NCBI GenBank assembly: GCA_905365145.1
Contig: CAJPIO010000003.1
Location: forward strand, 62,001 to 126,000
Length of the DNA stretch: 64,000 bases
Direction of reading: 5' to 3'
Source of the DNA: Candidatus Saccharimonadota bacterium
Lineage (GTDB): Bacteria; Patescibacteriota; Saccharimonadia; Saccharimonadales; Saccharimonadaceae
The notes under the pieces were generated by a model. That model was given only the letters and a program-made list of their open reading frames with translations. It had not been told where the DNA came from and did not search any database. The position numbers and the translations under genes are program-made. Of this stretch, positions 16,566 through 25,078 are shown one piece after another; within the stretch, counting starts at the first letter, position 1, and every line of letters starts with the position of its first letter.

Positions 16566-17480
16566 ATGAGCACGCTTCCTGTAGTTCAGCTAAGACGCCG
16601 CCAAGAGTTCTGGCAAAAAAGCCAAGAGACCGCGAAAGAATTGCGGCGAGAAGCGCATACGATCGATCCAGAACGCCCGCGGCGCGGTATCGGCCAAGCT
16701 GCGCACAATCTACTGCGCGTGATGAATCAAATTGAACACCCAACTGCTGAAACTAACCAGCAAAAAGAGTTCTACATTCTCTACGGCACCTATCGCGACT
16801 GGATTACTGCTGTAACTGCCGAAAAAACAGCTAGAGACTCAAATAGGAGGCCTTCTCCTAAAGATCACGAAAAAATTGTTAGTGTGCATTCTTCATTCAA
16901 CGACTCGCTGCGCGAAATCTTTAACCGCTGGGGCACTACTATCACGCCAGCTGACATAATGCAGCTTCTAAATAATTTTATCCCTATAGCCGACAAACCC
17001 CACTACCGCAAAAAAATGGAAACAAGCATAAAAGGTGTACGTACAGAATTACTAGCTGAGCTAGCTCTCGAAAACATGGGCTTTGAAGTAGTCCGTGCGA
17101 CTACCGAACAAGACAAGAGAGGTATTGATTATCTTATAACTGACAGCCAAGGAAAGCAGACAGCGGTAGATATTAAATCTTCAAGATTTAAAGCGAACAA
17201 AACCAATGATCGAAACGCTAAGTATTATAATGACGGTACTATAGCTATCTGCCCATTTTCGCCCGAAACCCTCGAAAGTATTCATACAGTTTTGCCTAAA
17301 GACCCGTACGGAGAAATGTTAGAACCTTCAAAAGAGATGCTTGCAAATCTATATACTTCTGGTATTGTAGATAATCATGAATATACTAGAATTATGAATG
17401 AATTAGACGAACAGATAATAACTATGCATAAACGAAATAACAATCCAGCACGTACAGGAAAGAAGTTAACTCATGTCTAG
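16566..17480 (+). CDS. PD-(D/E)XK nuclease-like protein
   Basis: A 304-residue protein. The first 140 residues are helical and charged. The rest fits a restriction-endonuclease-like core: an alpha helix with Glu161/Glu165, then a strand with Gly-Ile-Asp (Asp188), and a strand with Val-Asp-Ile-Lys (Asp202, Lys204). This order of acid, Asp and (D/E)xK is what the PD-(D/E)XK superfamily requires. Target and exact family are not recognised. It could be a restriction or Holliday-junction-type nuclease, or a toxin. It overlaps the next small gene by 8 nt, which implies co-expression. Third positions are AT-richer than in PNPase, suggesting acquisition. Confidence 0.65.
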   Translation: MSTLPVVQLRRRQEFWQKSQETAKELRREAHTIDPERPRRGIGQAAHNLLRVMNQIEHPTAETNQQKEFYILYGTYRDWITAVTAEKTARDSNRRPSPKDHEKIVSVHSSFNDSLREIFNRWGTTITPADIMQLLNNFIPIADKPHYRKKMETSIKGVRTELLAELALENMGFEVVRATTEQDKRGIDYLITDSQGKQTAVDIKSSRFKANKTNDRNAKYYNDGTIAICPFSPETLESIHTVLPKDPYGEMLEPSKEMLANLYTSGIVDNHEYTRIMNELDEQIITMHKRNNNPARTGKKLTHV

Positions 17481-17868
17481 CGAGACCAGATCAGCAAGCT
17501 CATGGCTTACTCAATACGATTTGGTTGATCCAGAAACGGCCTATGACGACATTATCGGTTCGATCAAAAGCGGAGAAGTAATTACACTGCCAGCAAAAGC
17601 ATCTGCTGATATAGGAAGAACCTCAGTTAGAGCCGCCATTACTCAAGTTAAAGCTTCATTTGCCGATCTCCACCGAATAGACGAAGCAGATGGATTGTTC
17701 GGTCCTGACGACTCATCTCAACTCGAGGCTAGAGGCGTAACCAAACACCCTAACTCTCTGGACTCAGATGATGGCGATAAAAAACCTCTGATCGTTGTTT
17801 TCCAGCAAAGCGATGGTAATAATATTGATTCCGGACACTTTTTCCTGGAAACTGCACAACATCCTTGA
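17473..17868 (+). CDS. Small acidic partner of the nuclease-like gene, 131 aa
   Basis: Not recognised. The product is acidic (several Asp clusters, residues 73-106), has no membrane segment or signal, and may fold as a small alpha/beta domain. The ATG lies inside the 3' end of the nuclease gene, so the two are translated together. A small acidic protein coupled to a nuclease is a common arrangement for immunity proteins and antitoxins, but no motif confirms this. It could equally be a specificity subunit or an unrelated gene. Confidence 0.6.
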   Translation: MSSETRSASSWLTQYDLVDPETAYDDIIGSIKSGEVITLPAKASADIGRTSVRAAITQVKASFADLHRIDEADGLFGPDDSSQLEARGVTKHPNSLDSDDGDKKPLIVVFQQSDGNNIDSGHFFLETAQHP

Positions 17869-17944
17869 TATTATACCTTAATGCTAGCCCTTGCTAAATT
17901 AAGCTAATCGCAAGCTATTCAAATTCAATCAACGAGGAGGCCTA

Positions 17945-18442
17945 ATGCCACAAACCGAAAGTCTATACACTGGGCGGCGCATTAATGTGCGCGCTATTAT
18001 TTATCGCGAAGGAAAAATACTCGCCGTCAAACATCGCCGCGGCGACCAAGCAGCCCCTTATTACGCCGTACCAGGCGGCGGTCTCGACCCGCGCGAGTCG
18101 CTGGCTGAGTGTCTAATCCGCGAATTACGCGAAGAAACTGGCATAACTGCCAAACCTGGCAAATTGCTATTCATCCAGCAATTCCCATCATCGCGGTCTG
18201 GCTACGAAGAGGAATTAGAGTTCTTTTTCGCGGTCGATAATCCTGATGACTTTACCGATATTGACATTAGCCAAACAACGCATGGCGCCCAAGAATTAGC
18301 GCTTTGCGAGTATATCGACCCGTCGCAATGGGTTCTCTACCCCGAATTTCTACAGCACACCGATATCGCACAGTACATCAATAGCAACCAGCCGGTTCTC
18401 GTCGTCGATAATTTCGACGAACAGCACCAACAACTACTCTAG
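17945..18442 (+). CDS. Nudix hydrolase
   Basis: Hydrolyses a nucleoside diphosphate linked to another group; the substrate cannot be read from sequence. The 165-residue protein has a full Nudix box, G-x5-E-x7-REL-x-EE-x-G, at about residues 43-65, with all metal-binding glutamates. The ATG at 17945 follows a strong GAGGAGG site. Its last 9 nt overlap the convergent GNAT gene. Confidence 0.93.
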   Translation: MPQTESLYTGRRINVRAIIYREGKILAVKHRRGDQAAPYYAVPGGGLDPRESLAECLIRELREETGITAKPGKLLFIQQFPSSRSGYEEELEFFFAVDNPDDFTDIDISQTTHGAQELALCEYIDPSQWVLYPEFLQHTDIAQYINSNQPVLVVDNFDEQHQQLL

Positions 18443-19102
18443 TGTCACGTTTTGCCGCGCCCAATCAACCGCCGCTTGCGCCCGTTTGCGCGCCTCCAAG
18501 CTCTTTCGCGGCGGGCGATCATCGCCCCACCATTGCCGCCAAGCCCAATCTGCCGGGTTGAGACATTCCAGGCAATCCATGTGGCGTAATTTACCGTTCA
18601 CAAACTCTTCATTGCGCTCGGTATAGACAAGTTCGTAGCCGCACTTCTCAAGCGCTCGCCAGCTCGCCGCGTTGCCGTGGATGACTGCCGACTTAATTCG
18701 GTGCAGGCCTAGATTTTCGAAAGCATACCACGTCCGTGCCCGATGGCAAGCACTGGCAATCCCCTGGCCCCAATATTTCTTATCGGCAATAACTATACCG
18801 CTTGTCGCATAATGAACGTGATCTTTAGTTATCTCGGTAAGCGCTGTGTTGCCGATCAGCTGGCGCTTGTCACCATCTATAACCCAAATACCCCAGTTTA
18901 GGCTGGTTTTGTTCTTGATCATTTCATCATACCAGGCCTGCTCGGTCTCAATCGTCTGCGCTCGGTGCGCTGATAAGTACTGTGTTACCGTGCCGCGCGC
19001 AAAACCCTCGACAAACACCGCTAGATTATCGCGCGCAAACGGCGCCAGTTCAACCGATAATCCCCTATCGGTTGTTAATTTCATCATCGGCCCAAACGCC
19101 AT
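18434..19102 (-). CDS. GNAT acetyltransferase, RimJ/RimL type
   Basis: Acetyl-CoA-dependent N-acetyltransferase resembling the ribosomal-protein Nalpha-acetyltransferases. The core shows the acceptor loop with IGNTALTEI, the strand and V-loop (YWGQGIASACHRA) that binds acetyl-CoA, and the helix-strand NAASWRALEKCGYE typical of RimJ/RimL. The C-terminal 40 residues are an extra basic, Trp-rich extension. The start at 19102 is chosen because AAAGGAG lies 7 nt before it; an ATG 39 nt upstream lacks such a site. TATAAT lies close upstream. Target unknown. Confidence 0.88.
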   Translation of the reverse strand: MAFGPMMKLTTDRGLSVELAPFARDNLAVFVEGFARGTVTQYLSAHRAQTIETEQAWYDEMIKNKTSLNWGIWVIDGDKRQLIGNTALTEITKDHVHYATSGIVIADKKYWGQGIASACHRARTWYAFENLGLHRIKSAVIHGNAASWRALEKCGYELVYTERNEEFVNGKLRHMDCLECLNPADWAWRQWWGDDRPPRKSLEARKRAQAAVDWARQNVTLE

Positions 19103-19175
19103 TGCGCACTCCTTTCGCTTACTTGTGTCTATATTATACACAATTGCGAAGTTTTAGTACACGAATAGTGATGAA

Positions 19176-20408
19176 CTACAAACTGTCAATGATATTCTGT
19201 AGATCTCTGCGAGCTCTGCCAGCAAATTGCTGCAAAGCCGAGCCGCTGCCTGGTTCAGTTTGCCATATCGGCGACCGCGGGTTAGCTTCTTTCGCTAGCC
19301 TAGACATTGCTTGAAGAGTTTCTGCACTAACGTTTAGTCCGCCTTTAGCTTTTAGCCTATCGGCTAGCTCTGCCCTAACATTTTGGTCAAGAAATCCGCC
19401 ATAAGCCCTCAAGAAGCCTTCCGCCCATTTGTTGGCTCTTTCTTGGTCAAATGGTTGGCGCTCGCCAGGTTTTGTCGTATTTTGCTCTCCAGCGGCCTGT
19501 TTTCCGTCTGACTTCGATACGTCTGCTTCAGATTTTACCGTATTTTTTTGATTGCCATCTGGCTGCTCAACCTGTTCTGCTGGATTTTTCTCTGCAGCGC
19601 GATCACTTGTGGCAGGTTTAGCTTCTGTAGTTTTCGCCTTTAGACTTTCGTTTCTAGCGGTTTCTGGCGGCGTGTTTTCTTTCGGCGCTTTAGGTTCTGG
19701 TTCGCTAGACGGCTTGGCGGCATCAGTTTCTGCTTTCGGAATTTCGGCACGCGGCGGCAACGGTGTTTCTTGTACTTTGGGCACAGCATCGCTAGCACTG
19801 GGCTCATGCGATACCAGCTCATTTGACTCCTCGCGTATCGCTGGCTGCTCGTATACTGCTTGCTCAACTGGCGGCCGCGAAGCATATTGAACTAGATTAT
19901 CGCCTCTATCCCTGTTATGCTCACCACTGACAATACCATCAACCAAATCCTCTGGAACGCCTTTTGCTAACAAATCAGCGCGCCGATTAAGCATTTCATC
20001 AACACTTTGCGGTCCTCTCTCGGCATCAGCATGCGACGGCAACTTACCAGTTATTTTCTCGCCAGTCATGAAAACCCGGCGAGTAGAAGCACGTTCGTTG
20101 GTCGGCGCTATTCCGCCGTCAGTAGCAGCTTTATAAGCCTCGCCGACCAGCAGCTGCCTGCCAGTATTAGACTCTTGGCGCGCCATAGCGGGCGGCTTAT
20201 CGCCGAAGGCAATCGCTACTGCATCGCGAGCATCATTGACTTTCTCGGCCCGGCCAGCTGGCGTCCATTCGTGCGGCATGCCACTATCATTATCAAAAGA
20301 GTTAGACTCAACTGTTGGGCTAATACCGTACTTTTCATAATCAAACGATTTGTCTTGCTCGCTGCTATTAGTTGCTTCATGAGATGGAAATTGTTCTCTT
20401 ATAATCAT
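19176..20408 (-). CDS. Large disordered protein, 410 aa
   Basis: Not recognised. Most of the protein is low-complexity and rich in Glu, Lys, Pro, Ala and Thr, so probably disordered. The last 90 residues (from about 320) look folded and helical. There is no signal peptide or membrane segment. A strong promoter stands at 20439-20467. Lineage-specific, long disordered proteins of this type are frequent in this window, but no role can be assigned. Confidence 0.7.
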   Translation of the reverse strand: MIIREQFPSHEATNSSEQDKSFDYEKYGISPTVESNSFDNDSGMPHEWTPAGRAEKVNDARDAVAIAFGDKPPAMARQESNTGRQLLVGEAYKAATDGGIAPTNERASTRRVFMTGEKITGKLPSHADAERGPQSVDEMLNRRADLLAKGVPEDLVDGIVSGEHNRDRGDNLVQYASRPPVEQAVYEQPAIREESNELVSHEPSASDAVPKVQETPLPPRAEIPKAETDAAKPSSEPEPKAPKENTPPETARNESLKAKTTEAKPATSDRAAEKNPAEQVEQPDGNQKNTVKSEADVSKSDGKQAAGEQNTTKPGERQPFDQERANKWAEGFLRAYGGFLDQNVRAELADRLKAKGGLNVSAETLQAMSRLAKEANPRSPIWQTEPGSGSALQQFAGRARRDLQNIIDSL

Positions 20409-20438
20409 TTTTTATTTTTGCCGCTTACTTACCTTTTT

Positions 20439-20467
20439 ATGCTAACACAGCTTATGCTTTTTGTCAA
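20439..20467 (-). promoter_or_regulatory. Sigma-70 promoter of the 410-aa gene
   Basis: TTGACA (20467-20462), 17-nt spacer, TAGCAT (20444-20439). Confidence 0.75.
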
Positions 20468-20525
20468 TATTATTACTTAGATTAGCAATTTTAGCAATAC
20501 GGCAGCCGCGATCTACCTTTACAAA

Positions 20526-20558
20526 CCAAAAACCGCCTCGATACGAGACGGTTTTTGG
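20526..20558 (-). terminator. Terminator of rpsO
   Basis: Fourteen-base arms (20526-20539 and 20545-20558), one G-U pair, 5-nt loop, with A/T runs within the stem ends; 15 nt after the rpsO stop. Confidence 0.88.
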
Positions 20559-20572
20559 CCCAGGCTGCACGT

Positions 20573-20839
20573 TTATTTGCGCAGACTGAGCTTCTCTAGC
20601 GTTGCCTTGTAGGCCTCAAAGTTCGTCTTCTCAAGGTATTTCAGCAGGCGCTTGCGCTTGCCTACCATCTGAATCAGTCCGCGGCGCGCCATACGGTCGT
20701 GCTTATTGGACTTGAGATGTTCAGTCACCTCTTTGATACGAGCTGTCAAGATTGAAATCTGCGCTTGTGGGCTGCCGACGTCGTTCTCGTTGACCTGAGT
20801 CAAAGCAATAGCTTTCGCTTTGTTATCCTTTGATATCAT
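20573..20839 (-). CDS. rpsO: 30S ribosomal protein S15
   Basis: Binds the central domain of 16S rRNA early in small-subunit assembly. The 88 residues follow the family closely (GSPQAQISILTARI, then HLKSNKHD and the RRGLIQMVGKRKRLLKYL region). The ATG at 20839 is chosen over an in-frame TTG nine bases upstream, giving the usual S15 N-terminus. TTGACT-17-TAAAGT ends 8 nt before it, so there is almost no leader and no room for the usual S15 autoregulatory pseudoknot upstream. Confidence 0.97.
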   Translation of the reverse strand: MISKDNKAKAIALTQVNENDVGSPQAQISILTARIKEVTEHLKSNKHDRMARRGLIQMVGKRKRLLKYLEKTNFEAYKATLEKLSLRK

Positions 20840-20847
20840 AGCTAACA

Positions 20848-20876
20848 ACTTTAGCAGAGATCCGCTAATCAGTCAA
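20848..20876 (-). promoter_or_regulatory. Promoter of rpsO
   Basis: TTGACT (20876-20871), 17-nt spacer, TAAAGT (20853-20848), only 8 nt from the ATG. The -35 box lies inside the end of the small open frame at 20865-20996. Confidence 0.75.
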
Positions 20877-20996
20877 GTTATGCGAATCCCTTATCATATC
20901 TATCACCCTATAGATTTTCTCAATATCGCTAATCGTCATCTGACGAGACTGGTCTATCCAGCCCTTAATAAGTTTGGTATCTAAATAAGCAAATTT
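20865..20996 (-). other. Short coherent frame without start: possible gene remnant
   Basis: Between truB and rpsO a 43-codon frame reads like real helical protein (for example LIKGWIDQSRQMTISDIEK), but begins just after a TAG and has no good start. An internal ATG would leave 24 codons. It may be the tail of a deleted gene or a tiny protein. Low support. Confidence 0.3.
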
Positions 20997-21005
20997 CTAT
21001 GCTTC

Positions 21006-21707
21006 TTATGATTCAATGCCAAAATCAGCTAGCTTTTGCGCTTGGCTAACTTGCCAACCGGCAATCTGCGTACGGCGCAATTCTTGACAGTAAGCGCCCG
21101 TGTTTAGCGCCTCACCGATATCAACTGCCAAACTACGAATATAGGTGCCGCTAGAGACATGGGCTCGAACTTTGAGCAGCGGATAAGCGTAATCAAGCAA
21201 TTCCAGTGTATAAATCGTCACTGTGCGTTCTGGAATATCAATTTTTTTACCGCTGCGAGCTAATTTGTAGGCCCGCTGTCCGTTAATTTTGATAGCACTG
21301 AACGCTGGCGGACGCTGCTTGATATCACCAACAAATTGCGCTAAGACGGACTTGACGACTGCTATATCCGGCTGTTTGGAGATGGATGAAGCTTGAATAT
21401 CATTTTGCGGCTTACTATTTGCAACGTACGGCATAATTTCGCCTTCCGGGTCGCCAGTTGTACTAGTTTGCCCCAACCGAAACGTCGCTTCATAAACCTT
21501 ATCAAGCTTGGTATAACGCATCGCGTTGCGGCATTCCTTGCCCGTAACCAAAATCAACAGGCCCGTCGCAAACGGATCAAGCGTCCCGCAATGACCGACT
21601 TTGACTTTTTTGCCAGCCCGATGGCTAAGCACGCGGCGAACTCGCGCCACCACCCCGAAGCTAGTCATGCCTGGCGGCTTATCAATCAGTATAACCCTGT
21701 CATTCAT
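21006..21707 (-). CDS. truB: tRNA pseudouridine-55 synthase
   Basis: Makes the universal pseudouridine 55 in the T-loop of tRNAs. The 233-residue protein shows the N-terminal IDKPPGMTS, the catalytic motif GTLDPFATG (Asp in residues 39-47), the RPPAFSAIKINGQRAYKLAR segment and SGTYIRSL. The C-terminal PUA domain found in longer TruB forms is missing, as in short bacterial versions. TATACT at 21719-21714 lies 6 nt before the ATG, so the mRNA is probably leaderless. Confidence 0.96.
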   Translation of the reverse strand: MNDRVILIDKPPGMTSFGVVARVRRVLSHRAGKKVKVGHCGTLDPFATGLLILVTGKECRNAMRYTKLDKVYEATFRLGQTSTTGDPEGEIMPYVANSKPQNDIQASSISKQPDIAVVKSVLAQFVGDIKQRPPAFSAIKINGQRAYKLARSGKKIDIPERTVTIYTLELLDYAYPLLKVRAHVSSGTYIRSLAVDIGEALNTGAYCQELRRTQIAGWQVSQAQKLADFGIES

Positions 21708-21784
21708 ACTTCAAGTATATCAGTATACCTCGTAGCATTGATTCTAAAATCTTTTCAGAGTCAATCTGAAACCTATTCGCAAGC

Positions 21785-23563
21785 TTAAGCTTGCCCTGGA
21801 ATCTTGAACTGAGCCGGATCATTTGATGTTGGTGCCGAAACTGCTGGAGCTGGCGGCGGCGGTAGAGTAGATTCTAAAGTGTCAGCTCCGACCCCGCCAT
21901 TAGCTGGTACTGGCGGCAAGGATGAAAAATCTGGCAACGGCGGCAATGGTGGTAGTGGTGGCAAATCGTCAACCGCGCCAGACGATGGCGCAGCTGATGC
22001 TGCCGACAGAGCTGCATCAACGGCAGACCGCGCTTGGTCTTGATCTGAACTAGCAGGATTTGCGGCTGGCGCAGCTTCTACGCTAGGCGCTGGCATTGCT
22101 GGCATATTCGGCTGTACCGTTATCCCCTTCGAAGAAACTGCTTCGGGCGCCGCATCAACCGGCGCAACTTCTGATAAGACATCGCGAACCGTCGGTTCTA
22201 CCTCGGTTTTATCGGCTACCGCATTAAATGGCGATTGCATTGACGGCGGCTGCGATGCCACCGCGCCGCGATCGTGGCTTAAAATGACACGATTATGCAT
22301 GTCTTTTTCAGCTTTTCTAGCTTCCTCGGCAGCCTGCTCGGTTGTCGCATTGAAAGTACCGCCAATCGACGGCTCGCTCGGGCTAACTGGCATCGCTAGA
22401 CCTGGCCCTGGCGCAAATGGAGCAACTGGCGGCAAAGTTAGATCTTCTTTGGCCGCTTCATCTACTTCTGCCGAGCTGGCAGCAATATCGCGCTGCAAAT
22501 CGGCAACCGACGGCATATCTGGCTTATCAACTTCAGGCTCAGCAGCAGGAATCGATGCTAATTGTTCGGCTAATTTCTTTTCGGCGGCAGCGGCGGCATC
22601 TCGGCTGCTTCGTTTCTCTAATTCTTCATTGGCAGCCCTCAGAGCTTCGTCGGAATGGCGCCTATCAACTGCATTCTTGACGTCGTCAACATCACCGACT
22701 GGCTCGTGCGAAATCGACAATGCACCAATATCGCCAGAATTTTTAGACTCATCCTTTTTGGAGGATTTTTCTTCGTCCTTGCTTTTTGCTTCAGGCACTG
22801 GAATCGGCTTATCGTGCGATTCTTTGAGTTTAGTGGCAATTAGTTGCTGGTTAGCACCGTCTGCCATCAATTGAGCGGCCACGGTCATCGCCGCCGAGCT
22901 AGTATGCGCATTACTGAAACGTTCAGTTGCTGCCACGATACCTGTCAAAAACGCCGTAGCGATTTGTTCGTCAATCAACCGGCTTTCACCTCTTAATTCA
23001 TTGGCTAACCGGCATAGAACCTCGCTATAACAACTAGCTCGCGGATTACTCCATTCTAGGCTGCCGAGCTGAGTCGATTCGCCAAGCGACACGCTAGCTA
23101 CCACCGCGTCGTGCAAAATTCGTCCATGACTCTCAAGCGCATGATCCAAATCAGCTTCATCTTTGACGCCAATAGCCAACACCATCTCGACATTATAGTC
23201 GCCCTGACTAAAATCCAAATCCTTCTGATTAATCGTCGTCCGATATGGCGTAATAAAAATCTTGACCATATCATCGACAATCTTGTAACGTAAGTGATCA
23301 GCCTTTTCCTTATCCAGCGCGATGATAAAATCGCGCAAACTATCAACTGTACTTTCAAACGTTTTCTCGGGCTGTAGAAATTTAATCGCTGGCGGCACCG
23401 CCCCGCTAAATACTGCCGTCGCATGCTTATTTAACTTATTGATTAGCAGCGTGATACCCAAAGCAGCGCTCAATTCGTCAACCGACGGATTGGCGCTAAC
23501 CGTAACGAGAATATTGTTACTTTCCTTGACTTTCTCTACTATCTGGTTTAGCACGTCTGCCAT
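21785..23563 (-). CDS. DHH-superfamily-like protein with degenerate active site and Pro/Ala-rich tail
   Basis: The first 270 residues resemble the NrnA/RecJ-like DHH phosphoesterases: ILVTVSANPSVDELSAAL takes the place of the metal-binding DHxxPDGDALGSAL, VPPAIKFLQP follows as in NrnA, and the DHHA1-linked segment IDEQIATAFLTGIVAATERFSN is recognisable. Most Asp and His ligands are replaced, so nuclease activity is doubtful. The remaining 320 residues are low-complexity, rich in Ala, Pro, Ser and Glu, with Pro runs near the end. It may bind nucleotides or act as a scaffold. Start at 23563 keeps the family N-terminus. Alone between truB and rpsT. Confidence 0.65.
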   Translation of the reverse strand: MADVLNQIVEKVKESNNILVTVSANPSVDELSAALGITLLINKLNKHATAVFSGAVPPAIKFLQPEKTFESTVDSLRDFIIALDKEKADHLRYKIVDDMVKIFITPYRTTINQKDLDFSQGDYNVEMVLAIGVKDEADLDHALESHGRILHDAVVASVSLGESTQLGSLEWSNPRASCYSEVLCRLANELRGESRLIDEQIATAFLTGIVAATERFSNAHTSSAAMTVAAQLMADGANQQLIATKLKESHDKPIPVPEAKSKDEEKSSKKDESKNSGDIGALSISHEPVGDVDDVKNAVDRRHSDEALRAANEELEKRSSRDAAAAAEKKLAEQLASIPAAEPEVDKPDMPSVADLQRDIAASSAEVDEAAKEDLTLPPVAPFAPGPGLAMPVSPSEPSIGGTFNATTEQAAEEARKAEKDMHNRVILSHDRGAVASQPPSMQSPFNAVADKTEVEPTVRDVLSEVAPVDAAPEAVSSKGITVQPNMPAMPAPSVEAAPAANPASSDQDQARSAVDAALSAASAAPSSGAVDDLPPLPPLPPLPDFSSLPPVPANGGVGADTLESTLPPPPAPAVSAPTSNDPAQFKIPGQA

Positions 23564-23663
23564 ATTTTTATCCTATTTGTTTTTATTCGCTATAGACTTT
23601 ACGTACTATAACATAAGCATCACGACAAAGTCAATACTAATTTACAAAACAAGCAAGCGCCAC

Positions 23664-23692
23664 TTTACAAACAGAGGTGTATAAGTTATAAT
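23664..23692 (+). promoter_or_regulatory. Promoter of rpsT
   Basis: TTTACA, 17-nt spacer, TATAAT. The leader to the ATG at 23741 is about 40 nt and carries AAAGGAA. Confidence 0.8.
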
Positions 23693-23740
23693 TGAAAACT
23701 GATTGTATACACTAAATCAATAACAGAGGTAAAGGAATTT

Positions 23741-24091
23741 ATGCCACTCATCAAATCAGCCGTTAAGCGAATGAAGCAAACCGCTAAGCGCCGCCAGCGT
23801 AACATCGGTATCAAGCGCGATATCAAATCTGCCACCAAGGAATTTTTGGCCAACCCGAGCGCCGCTACCCTAAGCAAAGCTCAAAGTGAGCTAGATACTG
23901 CTGTCAAGAAAGGCCTACTCAAAAAGGCAACCGTCAGCCGCCGCAAATCAGCCCTAGCCAAGGTCGCTAAAGCTGCTGGCGTCAAGCTAGAAAAGAAGGC
24001 GACCAAACCCGCTGCCAGCACCAAGAAAACCCCTGCAAAAAAGCCAGCTGCCAAAACCACAGCCAAGAAGGCCGTAGCTAAAACTGCTTAA
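23741..24091 (+). CDS. rpsT: 30S ribosomal protein S20 with histone H1-like tail
   Basis: Primary-binding protein of the 16S 5' domain. Residues 1-85 are a normal S20 (MPLIKSAVKRMKQTAKRRQRN and the KSAxxKKVAKAA helix at the end). Residues about 86-116 form a repetitive Lys/Ala/Pro/Thr tail resembling histone H1 or HU tails, absent in most bacterial S20, which are near 87 residues. The tail may contact rRNA or DNA; this is inference. Promoter upstream, terminator downstream, so it is a single-gene unit. Confidence 0.93.
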   Translation: MPLIKSAVKRMKQTAKRRQRNIGIKRDIKSATKEFLANPSAATLSKAQSELDTAVKKGLLKKATVSRRKSALAKVAKAAGVKLEKKATKPAASTKKTPAKKPAAKTTAKKAVAKTA

Positions 24092-24112
24092 TTTATACTA
24101 ACGAGATTAAAG

Positions 24113-24135
24113 CGCTCCGCAAGCCGGAGTGTTTT
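24113..24135 (+). terminator. Terminator of rpsT
   Basis: Seven-base arms (24113-24119 and 24125-24131, one G-U), loop CAAGC, followed by TTTT. It abuts the stop of convergent holA. Confidence 0.8.
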
Positions 24136-25078
24136 ACTTTTGCCGCGAAGCCACCCGAAACAAAAAATCCTCCAACGCTATCCACGGATCAACTGATGAT
24201 GTTTTCATCTGATAATCGCGCTCCGCCGCTAATTCGGTTAATTCCGCCAAGTCCTTTGGCGACAGCTGCCGAGCAAGCGGCCGCAACTTCTTGGCAACAA
24301 ACGGATGCATACCGAGATCAATCGTATCGCTAGCGCCAGCTGCTTCGGCCTTGGCTAATAACACCAGCTGCGACCACTGCGACCAGACCAACGGCGCCAC
24401 TTTATAAATATCATCGCTGCGGCGAAGTTCGTCAAGCGCACTCCGTAGATTTGCCGTTTTGCCGCACACTGCCAATTCAATGATATCAAACACCGAAAAC
24501 TCACGTGCTGGTGGCAAGACCGTTGCAATCGCCGCATCATCAATTTTCACAGTATTTTTCAAGGCAGCTACAGCGTGAGTTAATTGCAATTGATCAATTT
24601 CGGCAGACCGCGATTTTTCATCGGCGACAATTGCTCGCGCTACCATATTACTAGCCTGTGTTTTCGTCAATTTTACACTGTGTTCGCTTGCATAGTCTAG
24701 CAGCCACTTTTCGGCCGCTGGACGCTGGCGATCAGTCAGCGGTGTTGCTTCAATTAGCTTTGCAGTTTTTTGCAAGGTTTTGAAAGTTTTGGTACGCTTA
24801 TCCGGGCGCGGCTCGATCAATACCAAGTAGGTTTCTGCCGCAATATCACTAGCCCATTCGCCTAGTTTATCCCACAAATCCTTTCGCTCCGAAAGATGCT
24901 CGACAATAATCAGCCGTCGTTCTTGAAATAAGTTCAGACCGCGCACCGTGTCGGCTAATTTATTCAAATCAAGACTGGCTGCGTCGATTTTTTCGGGCCG
25001 AACGCCTAAAGATTTCACTAACTGCTGCAGCTCATACTGTACACGGTAAGCGTTCGTGCCAATAATCAAATAAATCAT
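24134..25078 (-). CDS. holA: DNA polymerase III delta subunit
   Basis: Clamp-loader subunit that opens the sliding clamp. The 314 residues show the family pattern: IGTNAYRVQYELQQL replacing the degenerate P-loop region, RLIIVEHL, the YLVLIEPRPDKR strand, and the C-terminal helical collar domain with a final VDPWIALEDFLFRVA. The ATG overlaps the mutM stop (ATGA) and is preceded by GAGG inside mutM, so it is the last gene of the 27227-24134 operon. Confidence 0.9.
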   Translation of the reverse strand: MIYLIIGTNAYRVQYELQQLVKSLGVRPEKIDAASLDLNKLADTVRGLNLFQERRLIIVEHLSERKDLWDKLGEWASDIAAETYLVLIEPRPDKRTKTFKTLQKTAKLIEATPLTDRQRPAAEKWLLDYASEHSVKLTKTQASNMVARAIVADEKSRSAEIDQLQLTHAVAALKNTVKIDDAAIATVLPPAREFSVFDIIELAVCGKTANLRSALDELRRSDDIYKVAPLVWSQWSQLVLLAKAEAAGASDTIDLGMHPFVAKKLRPLARQLSPKDLAELTELAAERDYQMKTSSVDPWIALEDFLFRVASRQK

